A DNA stretch of 64,000 nucleotides from contig NZ_CP050177.1 in NCBI RefSeq assembly GCF_011694815.1, positions 2,903,001-2,967,000 of the forward strand. Reading direction: 5' to 3'. Of this stretch, positions 17,174 to 25,111 are shown one piece after another. The notes below the pieces were generated by a model, which was not told the origin of the DNA, ran no database searches, and saw only the letters and a program-made list of their open reading frames with translations. Origin of the DNA: Streptomyces liangshanensis. GTDB lineage: Bacteria > Actinomycetota > Actinomycetes > Streptomycetales > Streptomycetaceae. The stretch's first letter is position 1. The number at the start of each line of letters is the position of its first letter. Position numbers and translations under genes: made by a program.

Positions 17174-18789
17174 CGGGTCTCTCCCGCGGTGTCGCCAGTT
17201 TCGCCGTCGTGCGCTGTTTCCGGTGCTTCGCCGTCGCGCTGCGGGGGCACGGTGGCCGCGAGGTGGCCGGTGGCGGCGCCGGTCATGGCGGAGCCCAGTT
17301 CCTCGGGGGTGATGGTGGCGGGGTCGGCGTCGGCGACCAGGCGGCCCCGGTACATCACCCGCAGGGTGTCGGACAGGCCGATCAGTTCGTCCAGGTCGGC
17401 GGAGATGAGCAGGACGGCGAGGCCTTCGCGGCGGGCGTCCTTGATCTGGTCCCAGATCTGCGCCTGGGCGCCGACGTCCACGCCCCGGGTGGGGTGCGCG
17501 GCGATCAGCAGCTTGGGGTGGTGGCTCATCTCGCGGCCGACGATCAGCTTCTGCTGGTTGCCGCCGGACAGGGAGCCCGCGGTGACCTCGATGCCGGGGG
17601 TCCGTACGTCGTACTCGCGCACGATCCGTTCGGTGTCGAGGCGGGCGGCCTTGGCGTCGATGAGGCCGCGCCGGGAGTTGGGCGTCTCGGTGACGTGGCC
17701 GAGGATGCGGTTCTCCCAGAGCGGGGCCTCCAGGAGCAGGCCGTGGCGCTGGCGGTCCTCGGGGATGTAGCCGATGCCGCTCTCGCGCCGGGTGCGGGTG
17801 GGCGCGTGCGAGATGTCCGTGCCGTCCAGGGTGATGACCCCGCCGTCGGGGTCGCGCAGGCCCATGATCGCCTCGACGAGTTCGGCCTGGCCGTTGCCCT
17901 CGACGCCGGCGATGCCGAGGATCTCCCCGCGGTGGATGGTGAACCGGATGCCGGCGAGGACGTCGCGTACGACACCGTCGGTGTCGGTGGCGCTGAGCCG
18001 CAGGTCCTCGACCTTCAGCGCGGGGACGTCGGTGACGGTCGACTCGCGGGTCTCCGGGGACGGCAGCTCGCTGCCCACCATCAGCTCGGCGAGCTGCCGG
18101 GAGGTGGTGGTACGGGGATCGGCGCTGCCCACCGTCGTACCGCGGCGCACGACCGTGATCTCGTCGGCGACCGACAGCACCTCGCCCAGCTTGTGGGAGA
18201 TGAAGAGGACGGTGAGGCCCTCGGACTTCAGCTCGCGCAGGTTGTCGAAGAGGGCTTCGACCTCCTGCGGGACGAGGACCGCGGTGGGCTCGTCCAGGAT
18301 GAGCGTGCGGGCGCCGCGGTAGAGGACCTTGAGGATCTCCACGCGCTGGCGGTCGGCGACGCCCAGTTCCTCGACGAGGACGTCGGGGCGGATCCCGAGG
18401 CCGTACGCGTCCGAGATCTCCTGGATCTTCTTGCGGGCCCGGGAGCCGATGCCGTGGAGCTTCTCGCCGCCCAGGACGACGTTCTCCAGGACGGTGAGGT
18501 TGTCGGCGAGCATGAAGTGCTGGTGCACCATGCCGATGCCGCGGGCGATGGCGTCCGCGGGGCTGCCGAAGCTGACCTGCGCGCCGTCGACGGTGATGGT
18601 CCCCTCGTCGGGCTTCTGCATGCCGTAGAGGATCTTCATCAGGGTCGACTTGCCGGCACCGTTCTCGCCGCAGAGGGCATGCACGGTCCCTCGGCGAACG
18701 GTGATGTCGATATCGCGGTTGGCGACGACACCGGGGAAGCGTTTGGTGATGCCGCGCAGTTCGACGGCGGGAGGGCTGGACGCGTTGAT
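17170..18789 (-). CDS. Nucleoside ABC transporter ATP-binding protein (two NBDs), non-canonical ATC start
   Basis: About 539-aa sugar/nucleoside-type ATPase with two nucleotide-binding domains. First half: Walker A GENGAGKST, the signature-like LGVADRQRVEILKVLYRGAR and Walker B LILDEPTAVLVP. Second half: the modified loop GVEGNGQAELVEAIMG, signature TAGSLSGGNQQKLIVGRE and LLIAAHPTRGVDVGAQ. The N-terminal strand (AVELRGITKRFPG then DIDITVRRGTVH) precedes the only canonical in-frame start (GTG 18684), which would remove it. The nearest plausible start is ATC at 18789 (rc), with GAGGAG placed 8 nt upstream. This is a rare ATC start, a sequence error, or a strain-specific mutation. Head gene of the nucleoside operon. 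Confidence 0.88.
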   Translation of the reverse strand: MNASSPPAVELRGITKRFPGVVANRDIDITVRRGTVHALCGENGAGKSTLMKILYGMQKPDEGTITVDGAQVSFGSPADAIARGIGMVHQHFMLADNLTVLENVVLGGEKLHGIGSRARKKIQEISDAYGLGIRPDVLVEELGVADRQRVEILKVLYRGARTLILDEPTAVLVPQEVEALFDNLRELKSEGLTVLFISHKLGEVLSVADEITVVRRGTTVGSADPRTTTSRQLAELMVGSELPSPETRESTVTDVPALKVEDLRLSATDTDGVVRDVLAGIRFTIHRGEILGIAGVEGNGQAELVEAIMGLRDPDGGVITLDGTDISHAPTRTRRESGIGYIPEDRQRHGLLLEAPLWENRILGHVTETPNSRRGLIDAKAARLDTERIVREYDVRTPGIEVTAGSLSGGNQQKLIVGREMSHHPKLLIAAHPTRGVDVGAQAQIWDQIKDARREGLAVLLISADLDELIGLSDTLRVMYRGRLVADADPATITPEELGSAMTGAATGHLAATVPPQRDGEAPETAHDGETGDTAGETR

Positions 18790-18861
18790 GGCGCACTCTC
18801 CTCGGGAGAAGGAGCGTTGGGGCGGGGGGGCGTTCGGTGACGCTAGCGTGTCAACTCACGC

Positions 18862-18873
18862 CTACGCGCGTAG
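18862..18873. promoter_or_regulatory. Candidate nucleoside-regulon operator (ABC operon copy)
   Basis: A perfect palindrome CTACGCGCGTAG lies about 73 bp upstream of the ABC ATPase start. It is identical over 12 bp, plus one C before it and AGAGT-type sequence after it, to the site in front of add (7202-7213). Position fits an operator overlapping or just downstream of the operon promoter. Confidence 0.7.
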
Positions 18874-18938
18874 AGTTGGTACATCGTTATGGGCCCGGCA
18901 AAAGGGGCGGAACACCTTCACCGGGCCCGTACGCAGGG

Positions 18939-18967
18939 CCGGCGCCCGGTGGTGGACCGGGCGCCGG
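18939..18967 (-). terminator. Terminator of the BMP lipoprotein gene
   Basis: CCGGCGCCCGGT (18939-18950) and ACCGGGCGCCGG (18956-18967) form a perfect 12-bp stem with a 5-nt loop that begins 6 nt after the BMP gene stop. A second, weaker GGGCCCGG/CCGGGCCC pair (18891-18898, 18921-18928) follows. This separates the BMP gene transcript from the ABC operon. Confidence 0.82.
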
Positions 18968-18973
18968 AACGGG

Positions 18974-20041
18974 TCACGGGGTGGTCTTGACCTTGATCGA
19001 GCCGTCGACGATCTTCGCCTTGGCGGCGTCGATCTTCGGCTGGATGTCGGCGATGAAGCCACCGCTCGTGGACAGCGACACACCGTTCTTGGCCAGCGAG
19101 TAGGCGTTGGTGCCCACCAGCGGCTTCTTGTCGTGGATCGACTTGACCAGGTCGTAGACGCCGACGTCGACGTTCTTGACGACCGAGGTCAGGATCGAGC
19201 TCTTGTACTTGGCCAGGGAGACCTGGTTGTACTGGTCGGAGTCGACGCCGATGGCCCAGGCGCCCTTGCTGCCGTTGACGGCCTCGATCGCGCCGGAGCC
19301 GGAGGAACCCGCGGCGCTGTAGATCACGTCGGCGCCGTTGTCGAGCATGCCCTGGGCGGCGGCCTTGCCCTTGTCGGGGCTGGCGAAGCCGGAGGTGTCC
19401 GAGCCGTGCGACAGGTACTGGACGTCGACCTTGATCTTCGGGTTGGTGTCGTGGACACCCTGGACGTAACCCGCCTCGAACTTCTTGATGAGGGGGACGT
19501 CCACGCCGCCGATGAAGCCGACGTGGTCCTTCTTCGTCTTGAGCGCCGCGGCGACGCCACCGAGGTAGGAGCCCTGCTCCTCGGTGAAGACGATGTTGTC
19601 GACGTTCTTCGCGTCGACGACCGAGTCGACGATGCCGAAGGTCACGGCGGGGAACTTCGCGGCCACCGACTTCATCGAGTTGGCGTACGCGTAGCCGATG
19701 CCGACGACCGGGTTGTAGCCCGCCTCGGCGAGCTGCGTCAGGCGGTCGACGCGGTCGGCCTCGGTGTCGGTGGTCTTGGCGGTCAGCTCCTTGACGTCAC
19801 CGCCGAACTCGGCCTTGGCCTTGTCGACGCCGCGCGCGGCGGAGTCGTTGAAGGAGTGGTCACCGCGGCCGCCCACGTCGTAGGCGATGCCGACCTTGAC
19901 GCCGGACTGCGCGGAGGACGAGCCGGAGGGGGCCGCGTCCTCCTTCGCCTTGTCCGCGGACGTACTGCCACACGCGGTGGCGGTGAGGGCGAGTGCAGCT
20001 GAGGCTATGCCCGCTACAGCGATCTTGGATACCCGGCGCAC
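18974..20041 (-). CDS. BMP-family nucleoside-binding lipoprotein
   Basis: 355-aa substrate-binding lipoprotein of the Bmp/Med (PnrA-like) family, which binds purine nucleosides for ABC import. The signal peptide ends in the lipobox LTATACG with acylated Cys24, followed by a Ser/Ala linker. Family features: VGIAYDVGGRGDHSFNDSA, GYNPVVGIGYAYANSMKSVA, FGIVDSVVDAKNVDNIVFTE, HVGFIGGVDVPLIKKFEAGY and AIGVDSDQYNQVSLAKYKSS. The start is GTG 20041 with AAAGGG upstream. Transcribed separately from, but just upstream of, the ABC ATPase/permease operon, and shares its candidate operator. Confidence 0.94.
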   Translation of the reverse strand: MRRVSKIAVAGIASAALALTATACGSTSADKAKEDAAPSGSSSAQSGVKVGIAYDVGGRGDHSFNDSAARGVDKAKAEFGGDVKELTAKTTDTEADRVDRLTQLAEAGYNPVVGIGYAYANSMKSVAAKFPAVTFGIVDSVVDAKNVDNIVFTEEQGSYLGGVAAALKTKKDHVGFIGGVDVPLIKKFEAGYVQGVHDTNPKIKVDVQYLSHGSDTSGFASPDKGKAAAQGMLDNGADVIYSAAGSSGSGAIEAVNGSKGAWAIGVDSDQYNQVSLAKYKSSILTSVVKNVDVGVYDLVKSIHDKKPLVGTNAYSLAKNGVSLSTSGGFIADIQPKIDAAKAKIVDGSIKVKTTP

Positions 20042-20095
20042 GAGGGGGCCCTTTCACTGGAAGCGCCTCCGTTGGCGCTGGTTTCGCGCCGATCG

Positions 20096-20107
20096 TAACG
20101 CGCGTAG
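20096..20107. promoter_or_regulatory. Candidate nucleoside-regulon operator (BMP gene copy)
   Basis: TAACGCGCGTAG matches the palindrome CTACGCGCGTAG at 11 of 12 positions and, like the other two copies, continues with A. It lies 55 bp upstream of the BMP lipoprotein start. All three copies precede nucleoside uptake or salvage genes. Confidence 0.6.
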
Positions 20108-20188
20108 ATGTCAGTTAAAGACACGTTCACCAGTCGTTATCGGATCGTCCTCGAACCCGCGCGAGCACGGTGCGCGACCGTCCGGACA

Positions 20189-20215
20189 CCCCGGGGAGTC
20201 GTGCGCTCCCCGGGG
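20189..20215 (-). terminator. Hairpin downstream of amidohydrolase
   Basis: CCCCGGGGAG (20189-20198) and CTCCCCGGGG (20206-20215) form a 10-bp stem with a 7-nt loop, about 60 nt past the stop of the - strand amidohydrolase gene. The rest of the 232-bp gap to the BMP start holds the BMP promoter/operator region and nothing else that I recognise. Confidence 0.6.
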
Positions 20216-20273
20216 CTGGACACCCGCTGCTCAGGGGCCGGAGACCCGCTGTTCACCGGCGCGTACCCACCGC

Positions 20274-21512
20274 TCAGGCCAGCATCGCGGCGGCCGTGAA
20301 CAGCTCCACGGCCACCTTGATCGCCTGCTCGTCGACGTCGAAGTCGCCCCGGTGGAGATCGTACCGGGCGCCGTCACCGGGCGGCCGGACGCCCAGACGG
20401 GCCATCGCGCCGGGCACCTGCTCCAGGTACCAGGAGAAGTCCTCGCCGCCGAGGCTCTGCTCGGTGTCCTCGATCGCGTACAACCCGCGGCGCGCGACCT
20501 GCGCGTCCCGCAGCAGTTCGGTGACGACGGCGTCGTTGACGACGGGCGGCACGCCCCGTACGTACGTGACCTCCGTCTTGGCGTGGTGCAGTGCGGCCAC
20601 CTCGTCGACGGCGGCGTGGATGAGGTCGGGCGCGTCGTGCCACGCCGACAGCTCCAGGCAGCGGACCGTACCGGACAGCTCCGCGTGCTGCGGGATGACG
20701 TTGGCCGCGTGGCCCGACTCGATACGGCCCCAGGTGAGGACGAGCCCGGAACGGGCGTCGACCCGGCGGGCGAGGAGCGCGGGCACGTCGCCGGCCACCT
20801 TCGCGATGGCGGTGATCAGGTCCGTGGTGAGGTGCGGGCGCGCGGTGTGGCCGCCGGGGCCGTCGAGGGCGATCTCCAGCCGGTCGCAGGCGGAGGTGAT
20901 GGCCCCGGCGCGCAGCCCGACGATCCCGGCGTCGACCTTGGGGTCGCAGTGCACGGCGATGATCCGGCCGACGCCCACCAGCGCCCCGGAGTCGATGGCC
21001 GCGAGCGCGCCGCCGGGCATGACCTCCTCGGCGGGCTGGAAGATCAGCCGCACCGGGTTCGGCAGGAGACCGCGGCGGTGGAGGTCGGCGAGGACCAGTC
21101 CGGCGCCGAGGACGGCGGTGGTGTGCACGTCGTGGCCGCAGGCGTGGGCGCGGTCGGGGACGGTGGAGCGGTACTCCACGCCGACCTTGGTGTCCGGGAT
21201 GGGAAGCGCGTCGATGTCGCCACGGATGGCCAGCACGGGCCGTACGCCCTGCGCCGAGACCCCGCCCGCCTCGCCGATCTCCCCGATGTCGCAGATGAGC
21301 CCGGTCCCGCTGCGCAGGACCCGTGGTTCCAGCCCGGCCTGCTCCAGCCGCCGCTTGATCGCCGCGGTGGCGCGGAACTCCTGATTGCCCAGCTCAGGGT
21401 GCATGTGCATGTCCCGCCGGAAGGCGATCAGCTCGGCGCGCAGGCTCTCTGGGAGCGCACCGGGCAACGCTGCTTCGTCGGCCGGAGGGGCATCTGACTC
21501 GGGGGACGTCAA
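20274..21512 (-). CDS. M20-family amidohydrolase (AbgB/carboxypeptidase-like)
   Basis: About 412-aa metallopeptidase-family amidohydrolase of the M20D type, which cleaves N-acyl or peptide-like bonds in amino-acid conjugates. Motifs: RRDMHMHPELGNQEF, LAIRGDIDALPI (metal Asp), HACGHDVHTTAVLGA (Cys/His), LIFQPAEEVMPGGA (Glu-Glu), the dimerisation domain GPGGHTARPH, and a C-terminal LGGEDFSWYLEQVPG. An in-frame GTG at 21521 overlaps the only good Shine-Dalgarno (AGAAGG at 21526-21521), whereas TTG 21512 lies 8 nt beyond it, so TTG is preferred. Substrate not predictable. Confidence 0.88.
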   Translation of the reverse strand: MTSPESDAPPADEAALPGALPESLRAELIAFRRDMHMHPELGNQEFRATAAIKRRLEQAGLEPRVLRSGTGLICDIGEIGEAGGVSAQGVRPVLAIRGDIDALPIPDTKVGVEYRSTVPDRAHACGHDVHTTAVLGAGLVLADLHRRGLLPNPVRLIFQPAEEVMPGGALAAIDSGALVGVGRIIAVHCDPKVDAGIVGLRAGAITSACDRLEIALDGPGGHTARPHLTTDLITAIAKVAGDVPALLARRVDARSGLVLTWGRIESGHAANVIPQHAELSGTVRCLELSAWHDAPDLIHAAVDEVAALHHAKTEVTYVRGVPPVVNDAVVTELLRDAQVARRGLYAIEDTEQSLGGEDFSWYLEQVPGAMARLGVRPPGDGARYDLHRGDFDVDEQAIKVAVELFTAAAMLA

Positions 21513-21687
21513 GTGGTTCACCTTCTGAAGATTAGGCCTCTTCCTAGGTCAACTACCCAGCGATCAACAAAAATTTCAGCCACACAGCCGAAAATCGGGC
21601 GGGGGCCGCTTGCGTCCAGTATCCGGAGGGTGGGCGGCCCGCCGCCACCGCGCGGCCCCGCCCGGGCCGGGGCGGGGTGCGGGTGGG

Positions 21688-22812
21688 TCAGGCGGTGAAC
21701 GGGACGTGGGAGAGGCGGTGGACGTCTCTGGCCGTGGTGGTGACGCCCGAGAGGAAGCCCTGGGCGCGCGGGGAGGCCGATTCCTTCAGCCATTCCGGGG
21801 CGATGTCGCAGACCGCGACCCGTACGCCCGTGCCCGCCAGGGCCAGGGGCAGGGTGTGGACGACCGTCGACGGGAAGCTGAGGACCGTGCTGCCGATGGG
21901 GCCGCGGCGGGCGATCAGTTCCAGGGGCAGGTCGGGGCGGACGATCTCCAGGCCCGTTTCCGCGTGCAGCCGGTGGAGCTTGTCCACGCTCTCGCGGCGG
22001 TGCGCGAAGTAGCGGGCCACGTTGTGCGCGCGGGCCAGCGAGGTGACCGCCGCGATGTACTGGTCCACGTCCACCACGCCGGTCTCGACCAGCGAGGTGC
22101 CCACCATGTCCGCCGTCTCCGTGATCGACGGCGGGCCGAAGGTGGCCTTCGTCCACTCGAAGGTGTTCGGGGTGACCTCGATGCCCGGGGGCACCTGCTC
22201 CACCGGCATCGAGGTGAAGACCTCCACCGGGCGGTCGGCGGCCGGCGCGAGCCGCCGCCGGGCCGCCGCGGTGACCGGTGCCAGGACCAGTTCCCGCGGC
22301 CCCCGGCCGCTGCCGCGCCGGTGCCAGCGCACCAGGCGCTCCCCGCGGGCGACCTGGCCGATGAACTCCATGGTCGCCGTGCCGTCGTCCACGACCGTCA
22401 GCCGCTTGCCGCCGACGAGCGTGAGCAGGAGCTGTACGTACCGGGAGAACGGATCGCCGATGACGATCCGGTCCGCCTTGCGCAGCAGCGGTGTGAGCTG
22501 CCTTACGGTCCGCAGCGGCGCTCCCGCCCCGCCCCGGGCCTCTTCCCAGCGCACGGTGTGCCCCGCGTTGTGCGCCAGGTCGGCCATCCGCCTGAGCTGG
22601 CCCCGCGACATGGGGTCGGTCGGGGCCAGGACGACGACGGTGAGCGCGTCGGCCCGGGGGCCGGCGGTGGCGCCGGCGGTACGGGTCCCGGCGTCGGCCT
22701 CGTGACCGACGGCCGTCCTGGCCCACTCCAGCACGTTCAGCAGCTGGACCGGGCTCTCGACGAACGCGATCACTTGCGAGTGCGGGGCGCTGCCCGCGCT
22801 GGGGGTCGGCAT
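21688..22812 (-). CDS. Polysialyltransferase-like / glycosyltransferase-52-like protein
   Basis: 374-aa protein of the nonulosonic-acid polymer locus. The N-terminus HSQVIAFVESPVQLLNVLEW, then DRIVIGDPFSRYVQLLLTL and KRLTVVDDGTATMEF, resemble GT52/polysialyltransferase-type enzymes that use CMP-activated nonulosonic acids. Later HRRESVDKLHRLHAETGLEI and GSTVLSFPSTVVHTLPLAL correspond to the 'HRRE...' and Ser-rich nucleotide-binding regions of such proteins. It starts 5 bp after the synthase gene stop, so it is co-translated with the sugar-acid synthase and cytidylyltransferase. The exact linkage formed is unknown. Confidence 0.72.
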   Translation of the reverse strand: MPTPSAGSAPHSQVIAFVESPVQLLNVLEWARTAVGHEADAGTRTAGATAGPRADALTVVVLAPTDPMSRGQLRRMADLAHNAGHTVRWEEARGGAGAPLRTVRQLTPLLRKADRIVIGDPFSRYVQLLLTLVGGKRLTVVDDGTATMEFIGQVARGERLVRWHRRGSGRGPRELVLAPVTAAARRRLAPAADRPVEVFTSMPVEQVPPGIEVTPNTFEWTKATFGPPSITETADMVGTSLVETGVVDVDQYIAAVTSLARAHNVARYFAHRRESVDKLHRLHAETGLEIVRPDLPLELIARRGPIGSTVLSFPSTVVHTLPLALAGTGVRVAVCDIAPEWLKESASPRAQGFLSGVTTTARDVHRLSHVPFTA

Positions 22813-22817
22813 GGTCG

Positions 22818-23744
22818 TCAGACCGTGGCCGGCTCGGCGGCCTCGGCGACGACGCCCGCGACGCGGCGGAGCTTCTTCATCGGGCCGAGCTCCGACTCGT
22901 ACACCTTCTTGACACCGTCACCGAGGGACGCCTCGATCGTGCGGATGTCACGGACGAGGCGCTGGAGGCCCTGCGGCTCGACGGAGGCGGCCTGGTCGGA
23001 GCCCCACATGGCGCGGTCGAGGGTGATGTGGCGCTCGACGAAGACGGCGCCGAGGGCGACGGCGGCGAGGGTGGTCTGGAGACCGGTCTCGTGGCCGCTG
23101 TAGCCGATCGGGACGTTCGGGAACTCGGCCTGGAGGGTGTTGATCACCCGGAGGTTGAGCTCCTCGGCCTTGGCCGGGTACGTCGACGTGGCGTGGCAGA
23201 GCAGGATGTTCTCGCTGCCCAGCACCTCGACGGCGTGGCGGATCTGCTTCGGCGTGGACATGCCGCTGGAGAGGATGACGGTGCGGCCGGTGGCGCGCAG
23301 GGCGCGCAGCAGCTCGTCGTCGGTGAGGGACGCGGAGGCGACCTTGTGGGCGGGGACGTCGAACTTCTCCAGGAAGGCGACGGCCTCGGTGTCCCACGGG
23401 GAGGCGAACCAGTCGATGCCGCGCTTCTTGCAGTGCTCGTCGATCGTGCGGTACTCGTCCTCGCCGAACTCGACGCGGTGGCGGTAGTCGATGTACGTCA
23501 TCCGGCCCCAGGGGGTGTCGCGCTCGATGTCCCACTGGTCGCGCGGGGTGCAGATCTCCGGGGTGCGCTTCTGGAACTTGACCGCGTCGCAGCCGGCGTC
23601 GGCGGCGACGTCGATCAGGGCGAGGGCGTTGTCCAGCTCGCCGTTGTGGTTGATGCCGATCTCACCCGTGACGTAGACGGGGCGACCGGGGCCGGCGGTC
23701 CGCGTGCCGAGGGTGCGCAGGCGGGAGGTGGCGTCGGTGCTCAT
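22818..23744 (-). CDS. NeuB-type nonulosonic acid synthase (sialic/Kdn-like), no SAF domain
   Basis: 308-aa TIM-barrel synthase condensing PEP with a hexose-derived aldehyde to a nine-carbon sugar acid. Motifs: YVTGEIGINHNGELDNAL, CDAVKFQKRTPE, GIDWFASPWDTEAVAFLEKF, KVASASLTDDELLRALRATG, VILSSGMSTPKQI, LLCHATSTYPAKAEELNL, IGYSGHETGLQTTLAAVALG and VERHITLDRAMWGSDQAASV (metal His). The common C-terminal antifreeze-like SAF domain of NeuB (~346-aa proteins) is absent. In S. coelicolor this locus has been linked to teichulosonic (Kdn-containing) cell-wall polymer, a recollection consistent with its neighbours. It lies 9 bp behind the cytidylyltransferase gene. Confidence 0.9.
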   Translation of the reverse strand: MSTDATSRLRTLGTRTAGPGRPVYVTGEIGINHNGELDNALALIDVAADAGCDAVKFQKRTPEICTPRDQWDIERDTPWGRMTYIDYRHRVEFGEDEYRTIDEHCKKRGIDWFASPWDTEAVAFLEKFDVPAHKVASASLTDDELLRALRATGRTVILSSGMSTPKQIRHAVEVLGSENILLCHATSTYPAKAEELNLRVINTLQAEFPNVPIGYSGHETGLQTTLAAVALGAVFVERHITLDRAMWGSDQAASVEPQGLQRLVRDIRTIEASLGDGVKKVYESELGPMKKLRRVAGVVAEAAEPATV

Positions 23745-23753
23745 GAGGGGTCC

Positions 23754-25019
23754 TTACTTGTCGTGGGTGTTGATCGTGTGGGGGGCGTGGTGCGGGCGGG
23801 GAGCAGGTGATGTGGGGGGCTGCTCCTGCCGTGCCGGTACGTGGAGTCCCGGCCCGAGCAACCAGGCGGCGATCTCGCGGATCGCCCCTTCGCCGCCCGG
23901 AGTCGTGGTGACGGCACGCGCGGCGGCGCGTACGGCGTCGTGGGCGCTCGCGACGGCCACCGGCCAGCCGACGAGCCCGAAGCAGCCGAGGTCGTTGACG
24001 TCGTTGCCGACGTACAGCACGCGCTCGGGCGCGATGCCGTGTTCGTCGCACCACTGCTTGAGCGCCAGGTCCTTGCGGTCGATGCCGTGCAGGACGGGGA
24101 CCTGGAGTTTGCGGGCGCGGGCCGCGACGACCGGGTTCTGCTCGGTGGAGAGGATGAGCAGTTCCAGGCCGGAGCGGCGCAGCGCGGCGATGCCGAGGCC
24201 GTCGCCGCGGTGCACGGCGACCGTCTCGCGGCCGTCGGAGTCGATCAGGACCTTGTCGTCGGTCTGGGTCCCGTCGAAGTCGAGGACGACGGCGTCGATG
24301 TCGTCGTGGACGGGCAGGGCCGTCGGGTCGAGCAGCGGCGCCAGGGCGCGGGCGCGGGCCAGGTCGTGCGGGTCGTCGATCTCCAGGACCCGGGCGGGGT
24401 CGGTGGTGACGAGCGCGGTGCGGCCGAAGAAGCGGTGCTGGGCGGCGCGGAATCCGGCGGCGCGCATCGCGTAGGCGGCGCCGGTCTCCAGGTACTCCTG
24501 GGGCCGGTCCTGGCGGCGGGGGCGGTTGGCCTTGTCGTGGTTGACGCCGTAGCCGTCGCGCTCGGTGCTGCCCGTGCGGTCGTCGCGCCAGATGAAGCCG
24601 TGGGTGGGCGCGACGGTGAGGGCGGAGTCGGCGCCGTCCTCGGTGACGGCCGTCGCGACGCCGTCCAGGTCCTCGGCGGTGATGAACGGGCTGGTGCACT
24701 GGACCAGCAGCACGACGTCGGCGGTGATCCCGCGCATCGCGTGGTACGCGTCCATCGCGTGCAGGACGGCGGCCTCGCTGGTCGCGGTGTCCCCCGCGAT
24801 GGCGGCGGGGCGCAGGACGACCTCGGCGCCGGCGGTCCTGGCGACGTCGGCGATGGCCGCGTCGTCGGTGGAGACGACGACGTCGGTCACGTGCCGGGCG
24901 GCGAGGCACGCGCGGACGGCGCGGACGACGAGCGGCACTCCGCCGACGGGGGCGAGGTTCTTGGCGGGCACGCCCTTGGATCCGCCGCGGGCGGGGATCA
25001 CGGCGAGGACGGCGTTCAT
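23754..25019 (-). CDS. Bifunctional nonulosonate cytidylyltransferase / KdsC-like HAD phosphatase
   Basis: 421-aa fusion. The N-terminal ~225 residues are a CMP-nonulosonate synthetase: AVIPARGGSKGVPAKNL nucleotide loop, DVVVSTDDAAIADVARTAGA, VVLLVQCTSPFITAEDLDG and LETGAAYAMRAAGF. Residues ~245-395 are a KdsC-type HAD phosphatase: VVLDFDGTQTDDKVLIDSDG (nucleophile Asp), LILSTEQNPVVAARARKLQV, KDLALKQWCDEHGI and VLYVGNDVNDLGCFGLVGWP. The C-terminus is Pro/His-rich. The fusion lets one protein dephosphorylate a 9-phosphate and activate the free acid with CTP. It is followed 9 bp later by the synthase gene. The start is ATG 25019. Confidence 0.9.
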   Translation of the reverse strand: MNAVLAVIPARGGSKGVPAKNLAPVGGVPLVVRAVRACLAARHVTDVVVSTDDAAIADVARTAGAEVVLRPAAIAGDTATSEAAVLHAMDAYHAMRGITADVVLLVQCTSPFITAEDLDGVATAVTEDGADSALTVAPTHGFIWRDDRTGSTERDGYGVNHDKANRPRRQDRPQEYLETGAAYAMRAAGFRAAQHRFFGRTALVTTDPARVLEIDDPHDLARARALAPLLDPTALPVHDDIDAVVLDFDGTQTDDKVLIDSDGRETVAVHRGDGLGIAALRRSGLELLILSTEQNPVVAARARKLQVPVLHGIDRKDLALKQWCDEHGIAPERVLYVGNDVNDLGCFGLVGWPVAVASAHDAVRAAARAVTTTPGGEGAIREIAAWLLGPGLHVPARQEQPPTSPAPRPHHAPHTINTHDK

Positions 25020-25111
25020 CTGTGCTCCTTGGTCCAGGGGCCGGTCCGTGGACGGGTCCACCCGGTGGTCCACGGGTCGGGGTGCGTCGCGGTGGGCCGC
25101 GGCCGGGCCGC

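Noticed and set aside
16046..18796. A 916-codon open frame on - strand that joins the ABC ATPase region with permease 1
   Set aside because: Only the part from ATG 17173 encodes recognisable permease sequence. The upstream ~540 codons are an Arg/His/Pro-rich shadow of the ATPase gene in another frame.
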